A DNA stretch of 64,000 nucleotides from Anisakis pegreffii (lineage: Eukaryota; Nematoda; Chromadorea; Rhabditida; Anisakidae): NCBI GenBank assembly GCA_035041965.1, contig JAPYMA010000211.1, positions 42,673-106,672 of the forward strand, read 5' to 3'. The stretch's first letter is position 1, and each line of letters starts with the position of its first letter. The position numbers and the translations under genes are program-made. Of this stretch, positions 1-11,740 are shown one piece after another. The notes below the pieces were generated by a model that saw only the letters and a list, made by a program, of their open reading frames with translations, did not search any database and was not told the origin of the DNA.

Positions 1-1492
1 CAAAAACAGCTGCAATTCGCCGTGGATCTAGTAAGTTCAATGTAATTATTGATAACTCCTTCGAATATTTCTTATCAATGTTTGAAGGATTCATTTATTC
101 ACTGCCTACCTTTTCACCATAAAAAGTAATTTTAATCATGTGCTGAATCAGTAGCGTTATTTCTCAACATCTCAACTTATTTGAGGCATTGAGCATATCA
201 AGTCGCACTGCGTTTGTAAAATATTTAATTCTAACTGAGTTGTTTGCTGAGAAGGTATTTGCGATGTGAATGAGTCGAACTCTTGTCAAACGCGAATTCT
301 CACCGCTGAAATGCTCATGCTTTTTTGTTAATCAGGTGAAACGTTTATCGAGCAATGATTTCGCATCACGTGTTCGCGTTGGTGCCGTATCGTTCCACTC
401 AACTGCAGAATTGGAATTCGCATTTGATCAGTACAAAGAACAATCAAAGGTGAGCGACAGCGTATGTACGATCATCAGAGAATCGCCTTGCAAAATGATC
501 ATTTTTCCTACAGTTTGAAGAGCGATTTGCATAGAATCGTTTATGATGTCCAAAAGTTTTTTGAATTATACGTTTGATTAATGGTATTTTTGAGTGAAAG
601 CATTAAGTCGAATGATCGGCTTTAGCTAACATGAGGCTCATAATCAAAAATCAGCTCGAGATAGTGAATCGGGAAAGCAAGTGATCCTCATTTTTAGGTG
701 CTCAATGCCCTAATGAAAATTGAGCATTTTGGTGGAAGCACATCAGCAGTTAGCGGTGTCAACTTGGCTGTCGACGAGATCACACGAACCGGTCGGAAAG
801 ATGCTAGGTGAATCCTTTCTTGACAACATCATTCTCCAGAAACAGAAAGCATAAGCCACAGAAGTTCTTTTGCTTCTTCCAGTCCGGTTGTCGTTTATTC
901 CAGAAGCCGCATTTGCTCAGGATACCCGAAAATTCATTCTCATCAATTCTCTGAACAGCATTCAAACGCTCCTTTATGTTTTTTGCAGAACCTTGAGATT
1001 GTTTATCTTAATCTTTTCGATTGATCATGCACCAATTTCAGACGCATGGTAGTTCTGATATCAGACGGTAACAGTCAAGATCCTTGGGATGATGTTTTGA
1101 AGGCAGCCGATCGTCTGCGCTCAATTGGTGCCGATGTCTATGCGGTTACAGTCAGTCATGATTATATGATTCGGTACGTTATCCGTTCCCTATGAATCTA
1201 AGTTGTTGAGCATAAAACGTTCCTCAAACTGTGAAGCAGAGCATGAATTCAATGGAAATTTTTGCCATTCGAAGTTCATTGGGAATAAAATCACAGGAAT
1301 CTGCTTTTTCGAATGCCCTTCTTGCACGTTATTGATATCGAAGTGATATGTTTTAGCGAACTTGAGCAATATGCTGGCAACAAATGGCTGGTGTACATTG
1401 ATGCTCGGATAAGGCAATTCCTGGACGAAGCCGAAAAATCTGTAACGCAATGCGTTGGACCAAATATCCCTTCCTCCACTCCTCCGCCAAGG
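1..1492 (+). other. VWA domain 1 (N-terminal part outside the window)
   Basis: Exons 1-5 encode the second half of a VWA fold. They begin with QLQFAVDL (end of helix 1). A strand VRVGAVSFHS follows, then the MIDAS threonine loop GGSTSAVSG, then the strand VVLISDGNSQDPW with the third metal-loop aspartate, and a closing segment ELEQYAGN that ends in VTQC. The first MIDAS loop (DxSxS) must lie upstream of base 1. SDGNSQDPW here and TDGNSQDPW in domain 2 are nearly identical, pointing to recent duplication. Confidence 0.88.
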
Positions 1493-4400
1493 GTATATTC
1501 AGCTCTCTGTTTTTAGCCCTTCAATTCGGCTTGAAACCATCATCAGCACGGTCTTTAGGCATGAAAAATCAGTGTCAAAAGAAAATTTCAATACTGAGAC
1601 GAAATTTTTGTAGCACGAACCCGGAACAACACCTCAACCCGAAAACCAGCTTGCTGACGCAACACACTCACCCGATGTAGCTGTTGAAGGAAGTTCAGCT
1701 TCTGCTCAGGGAGATGCTAAAAGGTACGCAAAAACTCGAGATCCTCAACAACTCTTTGCTGCGAACATTTTTTCTCACAATTTTATCTATCAGCAAACTT
1801 GATACCACTTGAACTTTTTGTTGTGAGTAAATCGAGCCTCTTGAGGATTTTTAACTTACTGATTTCAGATGCCGTGAGGATCCAGTAGACGTCATGATTA
1901 TACTGGATACATCGACAAGTGTTGAGCATGAGTTTTATGCCGAGAAGAAATTTGCAACGGATTTAATTGAAGTGCTACCTGAAGAACAGTTCGCCGTAAG
2001 TTTGTTTATCAATCAGCGTGTGCCCAAATTTGCCATAGGAAATTTCGCAGCAAATCTTATTCAATTTTCACTCACACTCAGGAAACATCGCTTAAGCGCA
2101 TCAACTGATAGCTCTCTCTTGTCATTATGATAAGTCGCCCTCGAATAGCATATGCAACAAATTCGCTTCAAAGCTTGATAAGCGTTAGAATCTCGTGTGC
2201 CCGAATCTAACATTATTTTGTCCCAAGCGACTGTTCGGAATGCGCTTTTGATTAGCAACTGGTGCAATACTGAACAGGCTGGATCTCAAAAATCGGTATT
2301 TCTTGTGCTATCAAGGAACATTAGCACAAGGCAAATGTACACAGTGGATGTTTGGAATCAGAAGTTTCTATTTCAGGATCGCATCAAAGTATCGTTGGTT
2401 CGTTTTGCTGCTGTGGGCACACTTCAGTTTGGATTCGGGGAACAGAAAACCCGAGGCGATGTGCTGTATGAACTCGATCGAGTTGAGAATACGGGTGGAT
2501 CGACATCGCTTGTGAAGGCAGCCAATGAAGCAATCAAAGAGATCAACAAAAATCATCGTGCGAACGCACGTTTAGTGGTTGTGTTCGTGACCGACGGTAA
2601 TAGTCAAGATCCATGGCGTAGCGTTCAGGTGAATCTTCCATATACCTGATTTCCTTTTTCATGAATGCTTCATTGGATAACTTCCATTCGACTTGGTGTT
2701 CCGAGCTCAGTAGCCATGCCAATGAATTTTGAAATCGCTCTCACAGCTCTCTCAGTCGATTGAATGAGGTTTTAGAGAGATTCGCGATCCGAAATGGTCG
2801 GAATTGAAAATTATCACGGGGTGTTCCATTCACAGTATGTTTGACCATTGATGTAACCAGGAGTACCTTTGATAGATCCCACTCCCTGCCTGCTCGCTCT
2901 GGCTACCTCTATATGCCTAGTTGGTACGGGGGCTTGGGAAATGAAATCAAACTTGTTCAGAAGAAGTTTCTATGCAAACCTAGCAAACAACCACTGTTGT
3001 CAATTGCAGAAAACCTCCGAGAAATTGCTAGCAACCGATGCTGAGGTGTATGTGGTGACACTGTCGCCCAAATATTTCTTCGATGAACTGAAGCAGTACG
3101 CTGGAAGTGAGGATCATGTGTATATTGACGACCGTGCGAACAAATTCATTCAGGTGTGAATATATAAAATTAGAAACAAACTCAAGATAGAAACTGTTTC
3201 CCTTCAGTTGTTATTGCCCTACTTAATTTGTTCCGACGATGAAAATTAGGATATCCGAATGATTCTACCAATCGACTGGCTACTTTCAGGAAGTCGGAAC
3301 GTCTGTGGTGACATGCGTTGGTGATAAAACAAATAAGGCGATACCTTCAGCGAATCAACAACTCGAAGCTCCTCCACCTTCCTCTTCACCGTAAGTATCA
3401 TCCGTTCGTAACCGACTCTCACGTCAGTAACAATTGCTCAATTGGAAATCTCTCGCTGAATTCTAAAGACTTGAATAGTCTCAAATGATTGATTGTGAAC
3501 ACATTCACACAAAGATTTCACACGGTCACCGTTTCGCAATCAGATTTTCAGCTCTTCTTCAGTGTGGCTAAAACATCTGTAAGTGTCGGTAGCAGTAAGT
3601 AGTTTAAATTTGATCATTTTCAGATCAAAGTCGAAACAATCGAATGATAAATCCAGTGAGAAGTCGGCGGAAAAGCCAAGTGCTGCAGTCGAAGGTGGAA
3701 CGAAAATGAATTCGAAAGAGTCTGTGATTCAGACTTTCGATCGAGGCAATTTCGCAAGAGATGAAATGCCAGTGCAAAAGCCAAGCGATTCGTTAAGGCC
3801 AGATGCCAAGAAGTATTGTTCCACTGAAATTTATCATTCTTATCATTCCAACAATAGCCAGATTACACGCCACAAGTTCCGTGAAGAACACTGCTATCAC
3901 CTCATAAGCTTCAATCTGCTGAGGAAATGAATCAATTCATTCTGTGATTCAGCGGGATTCAACGAATACATTCATTAGAAAAATATAATCGAGGCTCTGC
4001 GTTAGTCCTCATCTTACAATTAGTATAATCTTATTGTTAGTATAACAATGACAGTCATATTGACGAGGGCAAGTCATCACGTCAATATAAATTTCCAGAT
4101 GTCAGTACGCAAAAATGGATTTGGAAATAATTCTGGATGCGTCCAGCAGTCGTTCGGATGTCTTCGAAAATCAGCGTGAATTGGCCTTATCATTGATCGA
4201 ACGTTTACCGATAGATGCGGGTGATACACACGTTGCAGTCGGTGTCAATTCATTCACTTCGACACCAACACTGAGACAAACACTTGGATTAGGACGGCAA
4301 AAACAGGTAATTTTCATCAATTCAGAAAAAAATCGTCAGTTTCGATAGGAATCCAGTGGGAACGAACACTTCGTTTGTTCTTCCAGGACTAGCTCAACGA

Positions 4401-7400
4401 CAGTATGCGTTATACAATCATGAATGTAATACTCAGCCTGTAAATCAAGTTGCGCTGAATTGAAACGAATGATTGCCTAATCGATCGCTCGATAAATGTG
4501 GCTAAGTGTGGCTTGGAATCAAATGATTACCTGCTAACAGTTTTGGAGAATGTTTACTACCCTGATGACTCAATCAATGGAATTGTTTTATTTGGGAGAG
4601 TTTGAATGAACAAAGAAAGGATCATGCAACACACTAGTGAATGCTCCGAGTTTTTGATTCTGACCTACTTGTAGATGGTTCGACATGCGATTGAAGATAT
4701 CAAATACAATGGTGGTAGTACGCTGACAGCGCAAGCTGTCGAACTTTCTGTGCAGGATCTGCAACGTGGGCGCAGACCTGATGCTATCCAGGTATACATG
4801 AGTCCTCAATTTGAACCCGATGATTCATTTGGATTTCATTACTCTGTTAGGGGAGCTTTTCAACAGGTTAAACTCACTATATTTATTGCAGGCTCATCGT
4901 AGCTGTGCAATTCCTACTTTTTCAAAACGTCACTTAGTGTTCAGTCACAATAGTATTGCTGAAATATGTTATTGTTGACAAATCGCAAGCGAGAAACACT
5001 TCAGGTTGTGGTGTTGATGAACGATGGTATGTCGCAGGATCCATGGGATAAGGTTCTAAGTGCGAGTGAATTGCTTCGTTCAACCGGTGCCGAGCGTTTC
5101 GGTGTTGCTCTTGGAGATAAGGTTGACCTCCGTGAACTGAAGCATTACATAGGAGATGAGAAGCGAATCTATCGTGACGGATCTACGGAAAGGTTAGCAA
5201 GGAATTCATTGTTTCGAGCTTCAACCTACGCCATTCTCATATTGAAACAGGAATCGTGTTGACGAGAGTTAGGTGTTGACTATACCGTATAGAATTGTTA
5301 AATTGCGAGTAGCGTATCACTAGAGTAAGTTTGCAGAAAAGTCACATAAATGCGATCATAAGAAAATTACGTTCATGTTAGAGTTGAAACGTTCAGTTGA
5401 TCCCATAAACATTTCGAAATTCATCGATGACATTTTCGTGTCAAATCCTTCGAAAACAGATCTACTGCACTCTCAAACGACAACTTGTATATTACACCGT
5501 AGCGCTAATTTCATCCTTTGACTTCGTTAAAAAATAAACGAATGATGATTAAAGTCAATAAAATGAGAACAATTCCCATCTGACAACGGAATTTGCAGAT
5601 TCCTGTCCGACGTTGTTTCGCTGCTCACAGGTGGTGAAGAGTGCGAGGAAACGACAGTGGTGAAACCATTAGAGGAGCCTTTGGAGGATTGTAAGCCATC
5701 GAATGTCGATTTAATGGTTGTATTCGATAATTCAGACGTAACGTCCAATCTCTCGGATCCTTCTGTCGGCTCGAATAGATACCTTTTGCTTGATCTACTC
5801 GGTATGTTCATGTAAACATGCAACGTTTTGTGATTCAGTGAATGAAGGAGAGGTTCACATGATGAGGTTCAAAAATCACATGACTTTCACTGGAAATTCG
5901 AATAGCTGATTGTTCCACTTCTCGTGACAATTTCAACTAACTCTCACACTTACATTCCGTGATGAGTTGCTGCTAATAGACGTTATTGCTTAAAGTCAAC
6001 TTTAAAAAGTCTAGAACAAGTACGATGGATGCACTGGAAATTCCGATCAGCGTATCGTTACAAATCAATCTAGGAGGACAGTGGTTGTATTACAGCGACT
6101 ACAGATGTCCTCCAGGAAATAAACATAGATTATTGCTAATTACAAAATCTTCAGGATCACTACCGACAACCGCAGATGGTAAAAGGATCAAATTGTCAAT
6201 CATATCGTTCGCTGATGAACCGGATCTTTTGGTTACCTTCAACGACAACCAAAAGCGAGATGCAATATTCCGAAAGGTTGAAGGCATCGAACCTGAGCAT
6301 GGAAAACCTAAATACGCAAAAGCGTTGAACTTTGCCCTGGAGTAAGTCTACCCGTTTTGGTTTCGTTGGAAAATTGCAACAACATTTAGTCAGGAAATAA
6401 CTTTATTAGCGTGAAAAAGGCAGTTGTGGATTTTTTTCTCACTATCTTGGGATATTTTGAGTTTTTAGAGTTACAAACATCCTCAAATAATATTTCTAAG
6501 GCGATTTCTAGCGCTTAGTTGTTCAGGGAATACGAAAAGTCCCACCGAGCAGACGCTCGTGGTATTCTGCTGATAGTCGGTGATGGTAGAGCCGAGGAAA
6601 CGGACAGTGAGCGCAATGCAGCATCCAAGAATCTCAGGAAGGTATGATCATTTCCGAGCAACGTCTTTAACATTCCTAATCATTGCTTGAAATTTGAATT
6701 GAATAAGCTGCTTTCCTGCGGTAAATACTGTTTTGAGATGTTGCCGATTCAAAACAGTATTTGAAATGTTGAGAATGAATGTTACGTAAGTGTACTCCAG
6801 AGATGAAAGAGTTCAATCATTCGGGTTTGTGACCTGATTTTTTTAATATGAAAATCATCTTGCACTGATTTCAGCAAGGCAAATTATCGTGTTTCGCAGT
6901 TGACAGCGGTAAATCGATCGATCAAAAAGTTCTGTCCGAATACACTGGATCAGCAGATCGTGTTTACAACTACGATAAAAATGCTGAATTTGCCAAGAAA
7001 CTACTAGCTGAGGTGGCTGGTCCAAACTGCAACAAAGTAGGCGTTGTTTGTCATCGATTACTCCGCTAACCAAACTTACCTATTGAGTATCGTTGATTCC
7101 ATGACAGAGTAAATGGTTTTTGATTTCAGAGAGTACGCAGCGATTCAAGAAGCGCCGAGAAAAGCAGTGAGAAATCGCTCGGAAAGGATCTGTTGAGAGA
7201 TATTGGAAGCCGACCGGATAATACACTGAAACAATTTGAAGGCGAAAAGGTAATGCACATGCAGACTGGTTTAGTGATGAGCTTACGAAAATCTTCATTC
7301 ATTTATATGCGAACGTCGTCGAATTCTTGCATTTGATATGGCAAAACTTGAGAATCCGAATGAAAATTCCCCTCTTCGTTAGGAATTTTAAAATTCACGA

Positions 7401-10090
7401 ATCAAGCACATCGCCACACGCACATCAGCTGAATCAGTTTGATGTGAGAAAAACTTCGCAAAAATTCCACTTTTGTGAACAAACACAAATTTATTGATCT
7501 ATCAAAAACTGATCAGTTGGTGCGAAGTAGACGAGCTTAAGGTAGCCAGTAGATTAGTCTAAAATAAATTTAGACAATTGCAAATTTCTTCAGGTAATCG
7601 TGAAGGCGAAGAATATCGTTGCACCAACATTGAAACGTATCACACCTCGACCTACAGTTGCTTCCTCACGTCGTTCGTCTACAAGACCTTCTCGACCTGT
7701 CAGTAGTACACCACGAAGCGCTTCTAAGCGACCTACGACGAAAAGCCCGCTGGCAGATTCAAAATCAAAGCAGCTAACTAGAAAACAATCACTTACTTCG
7801 AGGCTTCCTACTGTAGCGAGAGCGAAAATATTCTCATCAACAGCACGAACTCCTTCGACCAGACAACCGTCAACGGCGAGTCCAATCATAACGCGTCAGC
7901 AAACCACAAAGTTGAGCACTAAGCCGTCAGTTGCCGAGTTGAAGACAACATCGAGACCACGAACCACTTTGAAATCAATAATAACATCTCGAATAACTCC
8001 GCAATTCACCCGTCGACCTACGAATAAGACCACTGTTGCTATAACCTCTCGATTTACTACCCGTCCCACGACCACTCGACTCACAACCCGCTTGACAACC
8101 CCTCGACCCACCACTCCGACGAGATCACCAACACCCACCGCAAAACCGTTCTCTAGTCGAGCCACGCGCTCTACAACTGCCGAACCGGTGACCGAATTCA
8201 AACCAGGTCAATAAGTTGATTCTATCGTCTTCAGATGATTTCAGCAATGAACTGGATGAAATCACTGATAAAATTATGAATGAAATCGAGTTGATGGATT
8301 TTTTTATAGTTAACGAAAATGTTTCGCATCGGCATATTTTCTCCACATCTGTAGTAACAAAATTGAAATCAGCGTGCAACGCTGAAACTGATTCTGAACA
8401 AAAATGTGCATTTTATGGCGAGGTTATCATCCAATACTTTATCGAGCTGTAGAGTTATGAATTTAGGATGTCTTGTGGATTTGATGATTATCATCGACTC
8501 GTCGGGATCCGTTGAAGATACGTTCGTTCGTGAGAAAGAACTCGCTGGCAGAATCATTGACAGGCTTCGAATTGGACCCGACAACGCGCGAGTGGCTCTC
8601 ATCAAGTTTGCCGCGAAAGAGAAAGTTAAGACCGTGTGGTCATTCGATAGACCACAAAGCCGCTCGAGAGTTCTTGATGCCCTGAATTCGATTAGTTTCA
8701 GCAGTGGAATCACTGCCATTCATACGGCATTGCTGCAGGTAAACAGACCGTATGCATTCGATTAACAGTTTCTGTTCAATATCACCTCAGTTGATTATCT
8801 CTGACAAATGTACACTACTTCAGTCTTTGATCTTTAATCCTTATTTCTTTGATCAGATCTGAATTGCCGGAATTTATAAAGTCTGCTCGATTTGATATCC
8901 TCTACTCAGAGATGGGCAATAGCCGCAGTCGTATCGCCGCAGTGAAATAGAGGAATAGCTATTTGACCACTAACGGAGTAGCTAATCCGCCATTTCGCTA
9001 TGTTTCGCTAACAATAAGTAACAATAGCGTAATAATACCCATCTCTGTCTTTACTCGTCTTATTTTGGTCGGGTCTCAATTTCAAAATGATAATACCAGA
9101 GGTGAATTATTAGTGAACTATTTCTGTGAACCGTATATTATATTATCGATTAACATTGCATTACTTCAATCATGGTCTCCAGCTTCTCCGTTGTTCTTTC
9201 ATTGGATACGTGTTTAGTGGCATTTTGGTGTATTTCGAGCAGATAAGTTCGTTGCACTGAAGATGAAAGTATTTCTGACAAGATGTTGAATATTGCCTCC
9301 GTTCACGTTCACTTAGCATGATGATTTGTGTTTTCCTCCAGGCCATCACCGAGTATAGTGCAGTGAAAGGTGCTCGACCTGGTAAGGCTACACCAATCGC
9401 TATCGTTTTCACAGATGGTTTCGGTCAGCAGGATATATCTGAGTCAGCTACTTTACTGAGGAAGATTGTTCCGAATGTGTACGCTGTGGCTATCAATCAT
9501 GAGGTATTTATTGCGTACTTTTTGATTTGATTTAAAAACCGTGAATGCATAACGTCATCAGCAATTCAGCTCTTCACATAGATTTTTTCCATGATAGATT
9601 TTTTCATAATCTTCGAAGCGTTCAAACAATTTGGTTGAACTGTTCACGTGAAACTCTTGCGGAGGGAGCATCATCGTGAGTATCGTTCAAGACTACAAAC
9701 TTCAAGCAATGTTCGGTCTTTGAAAGAAAAAACTGCTAGTTTGGATGGGATACCGAGCAATTCATGCACATCGTGCAATATATTAAAGGCTGCTCATAAA
9801 TATCCAATAGCTTTCTCGCAATTTCGCGAGCCTCTTATGGATTAATTATGGGTTTTCGCTAATGTTTCGTGATATTCCTATCATTGCGTGTTATAAATAC
9901 ATTTGGTGTATGGAACCTATGCTGGTGGTATTTCTTTTTTTTTGAAATCGTTCACAAATTTGCCATTTTTCAGTATCCGGTCAGTAGAACGGAACTGGAA
10001 CGGATCGCCGGATCACCGGAGCGGGTCTTCACGGATGCGAACATCGAGAGTTTACAATCAATGTTGAAACATTTTACCTCATCTTGTTAA
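1..10090 (+). CDS. Multi-VWA-domain secreted protein, 23 exons, 5' partial
   Basis: Exons: 1-30, 336-449, 698-807, 1042-1173, 1357-1492, 1614-1723, 1869-1995, 2377-2628, 3010-3153, 3290-3390, 3624-3812, 4099-4306, 4675-4791, 5005-5192, 5599-5801, 6155-6341, 6527-6641, 6875-7036, 7130-7249, 7594-8206, 8467-8738, 9342-9503, 9974-10090 (TAA). Every junction is GT-AG and the phases match throughout, giving 1302 residues in the window. Five VWA domains are seen, each flanked by cysteines. MIDAS-type motifs are DTSTS, DASSS and DSSGS, with GGSTS or GGSTL and TDG, SDG or NDG later in the fold. VWA domains bind protein ligands through a metal ion, usually outside the cell. No membrane segment is seen; the C-terminus is FTSSC. 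Domains 1-4 are joined by charged linkers (KSSEKSAEKPS, SAEKSSEKS), and a Thr/Ser/Pro linker precedes domain 5. Introns over 300 bp hold no gene; that at 8739-9341 carries a MITE. The ligand and exact orthologue are unknown. Confidence 0.9.
1869..3322 (+). other. VWA domain 2, intact MIDAS
   Basis: Exons 7-10 encode a complete VWA fold from CREDPVDVMIILDTSTS to VVTC. The three metal loops are DTSTS, GGSTS and TDG, as required for metal-dependent ligand binding. The introns cut this domain, like domain 1, just after the first helix (1996-2376) and just after the SQDPW strand (2629-3009). The split after the first helix is shared by domain 1. Confidence 0.9.
4099..5662 (+). other. VWA domain 3, MIDAS largely intact
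   Basis: Exons 12-15 run from CQYAKMDLEIILDASSS to GGEEC. The metal loops are DASSS, GGSTL and NDGMSQDPW. The residue before the last aspartate is Asn rather than Ser or Thr, but the aspartate itself is kept, so metal binding is plausible. ELKHYIGDEKRIY matches ELEQYAGN and ELKQYAGS in domains 1 and 2. Confidence 0.88.
5680..7033 (+). other. VWA domain 4, degenerate MIDAS
   Basis: Exons 15-18 keep the VWA pattern: CKPSNVDLMVVFDNS, strand LSIISFADEP, strand ILLIVGDG and the closing YTGSADRVYNYD ending at GPNC. The metal site is broken. The first loop reads DNSDV instead of DxSxS, the glycine-rich threonine loop is replaced by EHGKPKYAKAL, and only the last aspartate remains (GDG). Splice sites and frame are intact, so this is a structural or regulatory VWA domain rather than a pseudogene segment. 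Confidence 0.82.
7594..8206 (+). other. Thr/Ser/Pro/Arg-rich mucin-like linker exon
   Basis: This 613-nt exon, the largest of the gene, encodes about 204 residues dominated by Thr, Ser, Pro and Arg, with runs such as TTRPTTTRL and TTPRPTTPTRSPTPT. It has no hydrophobic core and no cysteine. Such stretches are usually O-glycosylated, extended stalks. This one is unusually basic because of regularly spaced arginines. It separates the first four VWA domains from the fifth. The reverse strand is also open here only because of the repetitive codons. Confidence 0.88.
8467..10090 (+). other. VWA domain 5 (C-terminal), intact MIDAS
   Basis: Exons 21-23 encode GCLVDLMIIIDSSGS through LKHFTSSC and the TAA stop. 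The metal loops are DSSGS (canonical), SSGITAI and FTDG. The domain lacks the SQDPW signature shared by domains 1-3, so it is the most diverged of the metal-competent domains. Its intron 8739-9341 holds the hAT-like MITE. Confidence 0.9.
8907..9047. mobile_element. hAT-like MITE in an intron of the VWA gene
   Basis: This 141-bp foldback begins CAGAGATGGG and ends CCCATCTCTG, a terminal inverted repeat. CAGNG ends are typical of hAT transposons. The flanks look like a decayed 8-bp target duplication: CCTCTACT at 8899-8906 and TCTTTACT at 9048-9055, 6 of 8 identical. There is no coding capacity. The family call rests on the end motif and the duplication length. Confidence 0.72.
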
Positions 10091-11676
10091 TTTGATCATT
10101 ATTTGTCTTCGTCTATTTTACTATTGTGTTAGGTGTTTTGAATCTCTTGCGCACATCCGCATTGAATAGGCGCATCGTTAGTTCGTTATAGTTAAATCCA
10201 ATGATTGATGTTTCGAAAAGTTACGATCCCCGAATTGCGCCTACAATGAATCTGTGAACAATCAGACTCGAGTTCGTGATGTTTTATGTATATTTCGAAA
10301 AAGTAATGCGATACGCTAGCGGGTGGAAGTGTCAGTTGATGAGTTTTCACTGTGACTACACTGCAGGGTTAGCCGTTTTTTGTTTGAAATATGATAGTTT
10401 AATATTTCTCACTTTCGAATTCAGATTAGTGAGCAACTAACAACTGATGAGATGAGAATGCTATATATCCTGTTCAGTTTTCCTTCTCAAGTGCTATTCG
10501 TTCGATCATTAATGAAAGTTTTTCTATTCGTCAAGCGGAAGGAAAGCTTCCTACGAGCGTTATCGTGAACAATTTCGCTGAACACTGTTCCTTCAATTAG
10601 TGCCTTAACAAAAGCATTCTTGCTGCCATTGTTCATGCCTGGCATGTTCATGAATCAATATCAGTGCGTTTTGTTTTGCCTGATTGCTCTTATTGTTCCA
10701 CTTGGTGCTTTGAATCACTGCCTGAGCATTCGTCGAGATTCTATTTGAGCATGTCATATTTGACTCGTAACTTTGCATGCTTTCATTGAATTGCGTTCAT
10801 TCATTTCGAACGATCATGTGATACTTTTGACGGCCACGTAATATGCTATAACTAATCGCAGACATAACATCATAGGCGTTGTTATTGTGATTCATTTGAC
10901 AACTATTAGTATGAGTATTGTCTGAGTTTGATCAATGACATATTGACGGGATACATTTTTGTTTGAATTGATGACAGTTTTGAATAACCGAATCAACAAC
11001 ATTTCGCCGACTCGATTGAATCAATTGAGTGAATGGTGTTGTTTTTGCAAATCTTTTATTTCACATACACGGAATCGTGTATTCGCTAAATTATGATAGA
11101 ATGGATGAATACCTCTATTTAAAGCCACGTTCTATGGCTGAAATACTCAACACGACAAAAACAGCGAAGATAATAGCAACTCTGCGTCGTTATCCGTTGA
11201 ATTGTCCATTAATGAGTATTCTTTCGAGTGAAACATTTGCTAGTGTGATCATTAATTTAGCATTGAGTCTGTAGAGCGTTACACTGACGGCTTCGTTTGC
11301 AAGTCCTCGTTTGAGCGCTAGTTAACTCAGGTATTCTAGTATCACAAGTATTCCCATGCAACAGCCATCCTAAGCCACCTCATAAAACGTCAACGCACGG
11401 TGTTTATCGCAGACCGTAAACAGTTGTCGTATGTTAGCATATTCCAATATCGCAGGAATTCTTCTCCGACCGCAAGATTATCACTGAACTTGAGGTTTTC
11501 ATGTTACACTAATATTCTTTTATGCGTGTTCCAGATGGTATTGCCTATCCGTGTACTTTTCAGTTGGAAATGTCACGTTTGAGTTGATCTTATATTTTGT
11601 TGCTGATATTATGATCGTTGATTGAAGTTTGCTGATAGTTCAGCACTCGCTTGCTGAATTGTTTCAAGCGAATTAA

Positions 11677-11740
11677 GTTATTATTATTGTTTCCTTTATT
11701 ATTATTACTATTATTATTATTGCTATTATTATTTATTGTT
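11677..11740. repeat. TTA trinucleotide microsatellite
   Basis: Imperfect TTA/ATT repeats run for about 64 bp. They create misleading open frames on both strands (poly-Leu on plus, poly-Asn on minus). Confidence 0.85.

Noticed and set aside
7896..8201. Minus-strand Val/Gly-rich frame opposite the Thr/Ser linker
   Set aside because: Mirror of the repetitive ACN/CGN codons of the real plus-strand exon.
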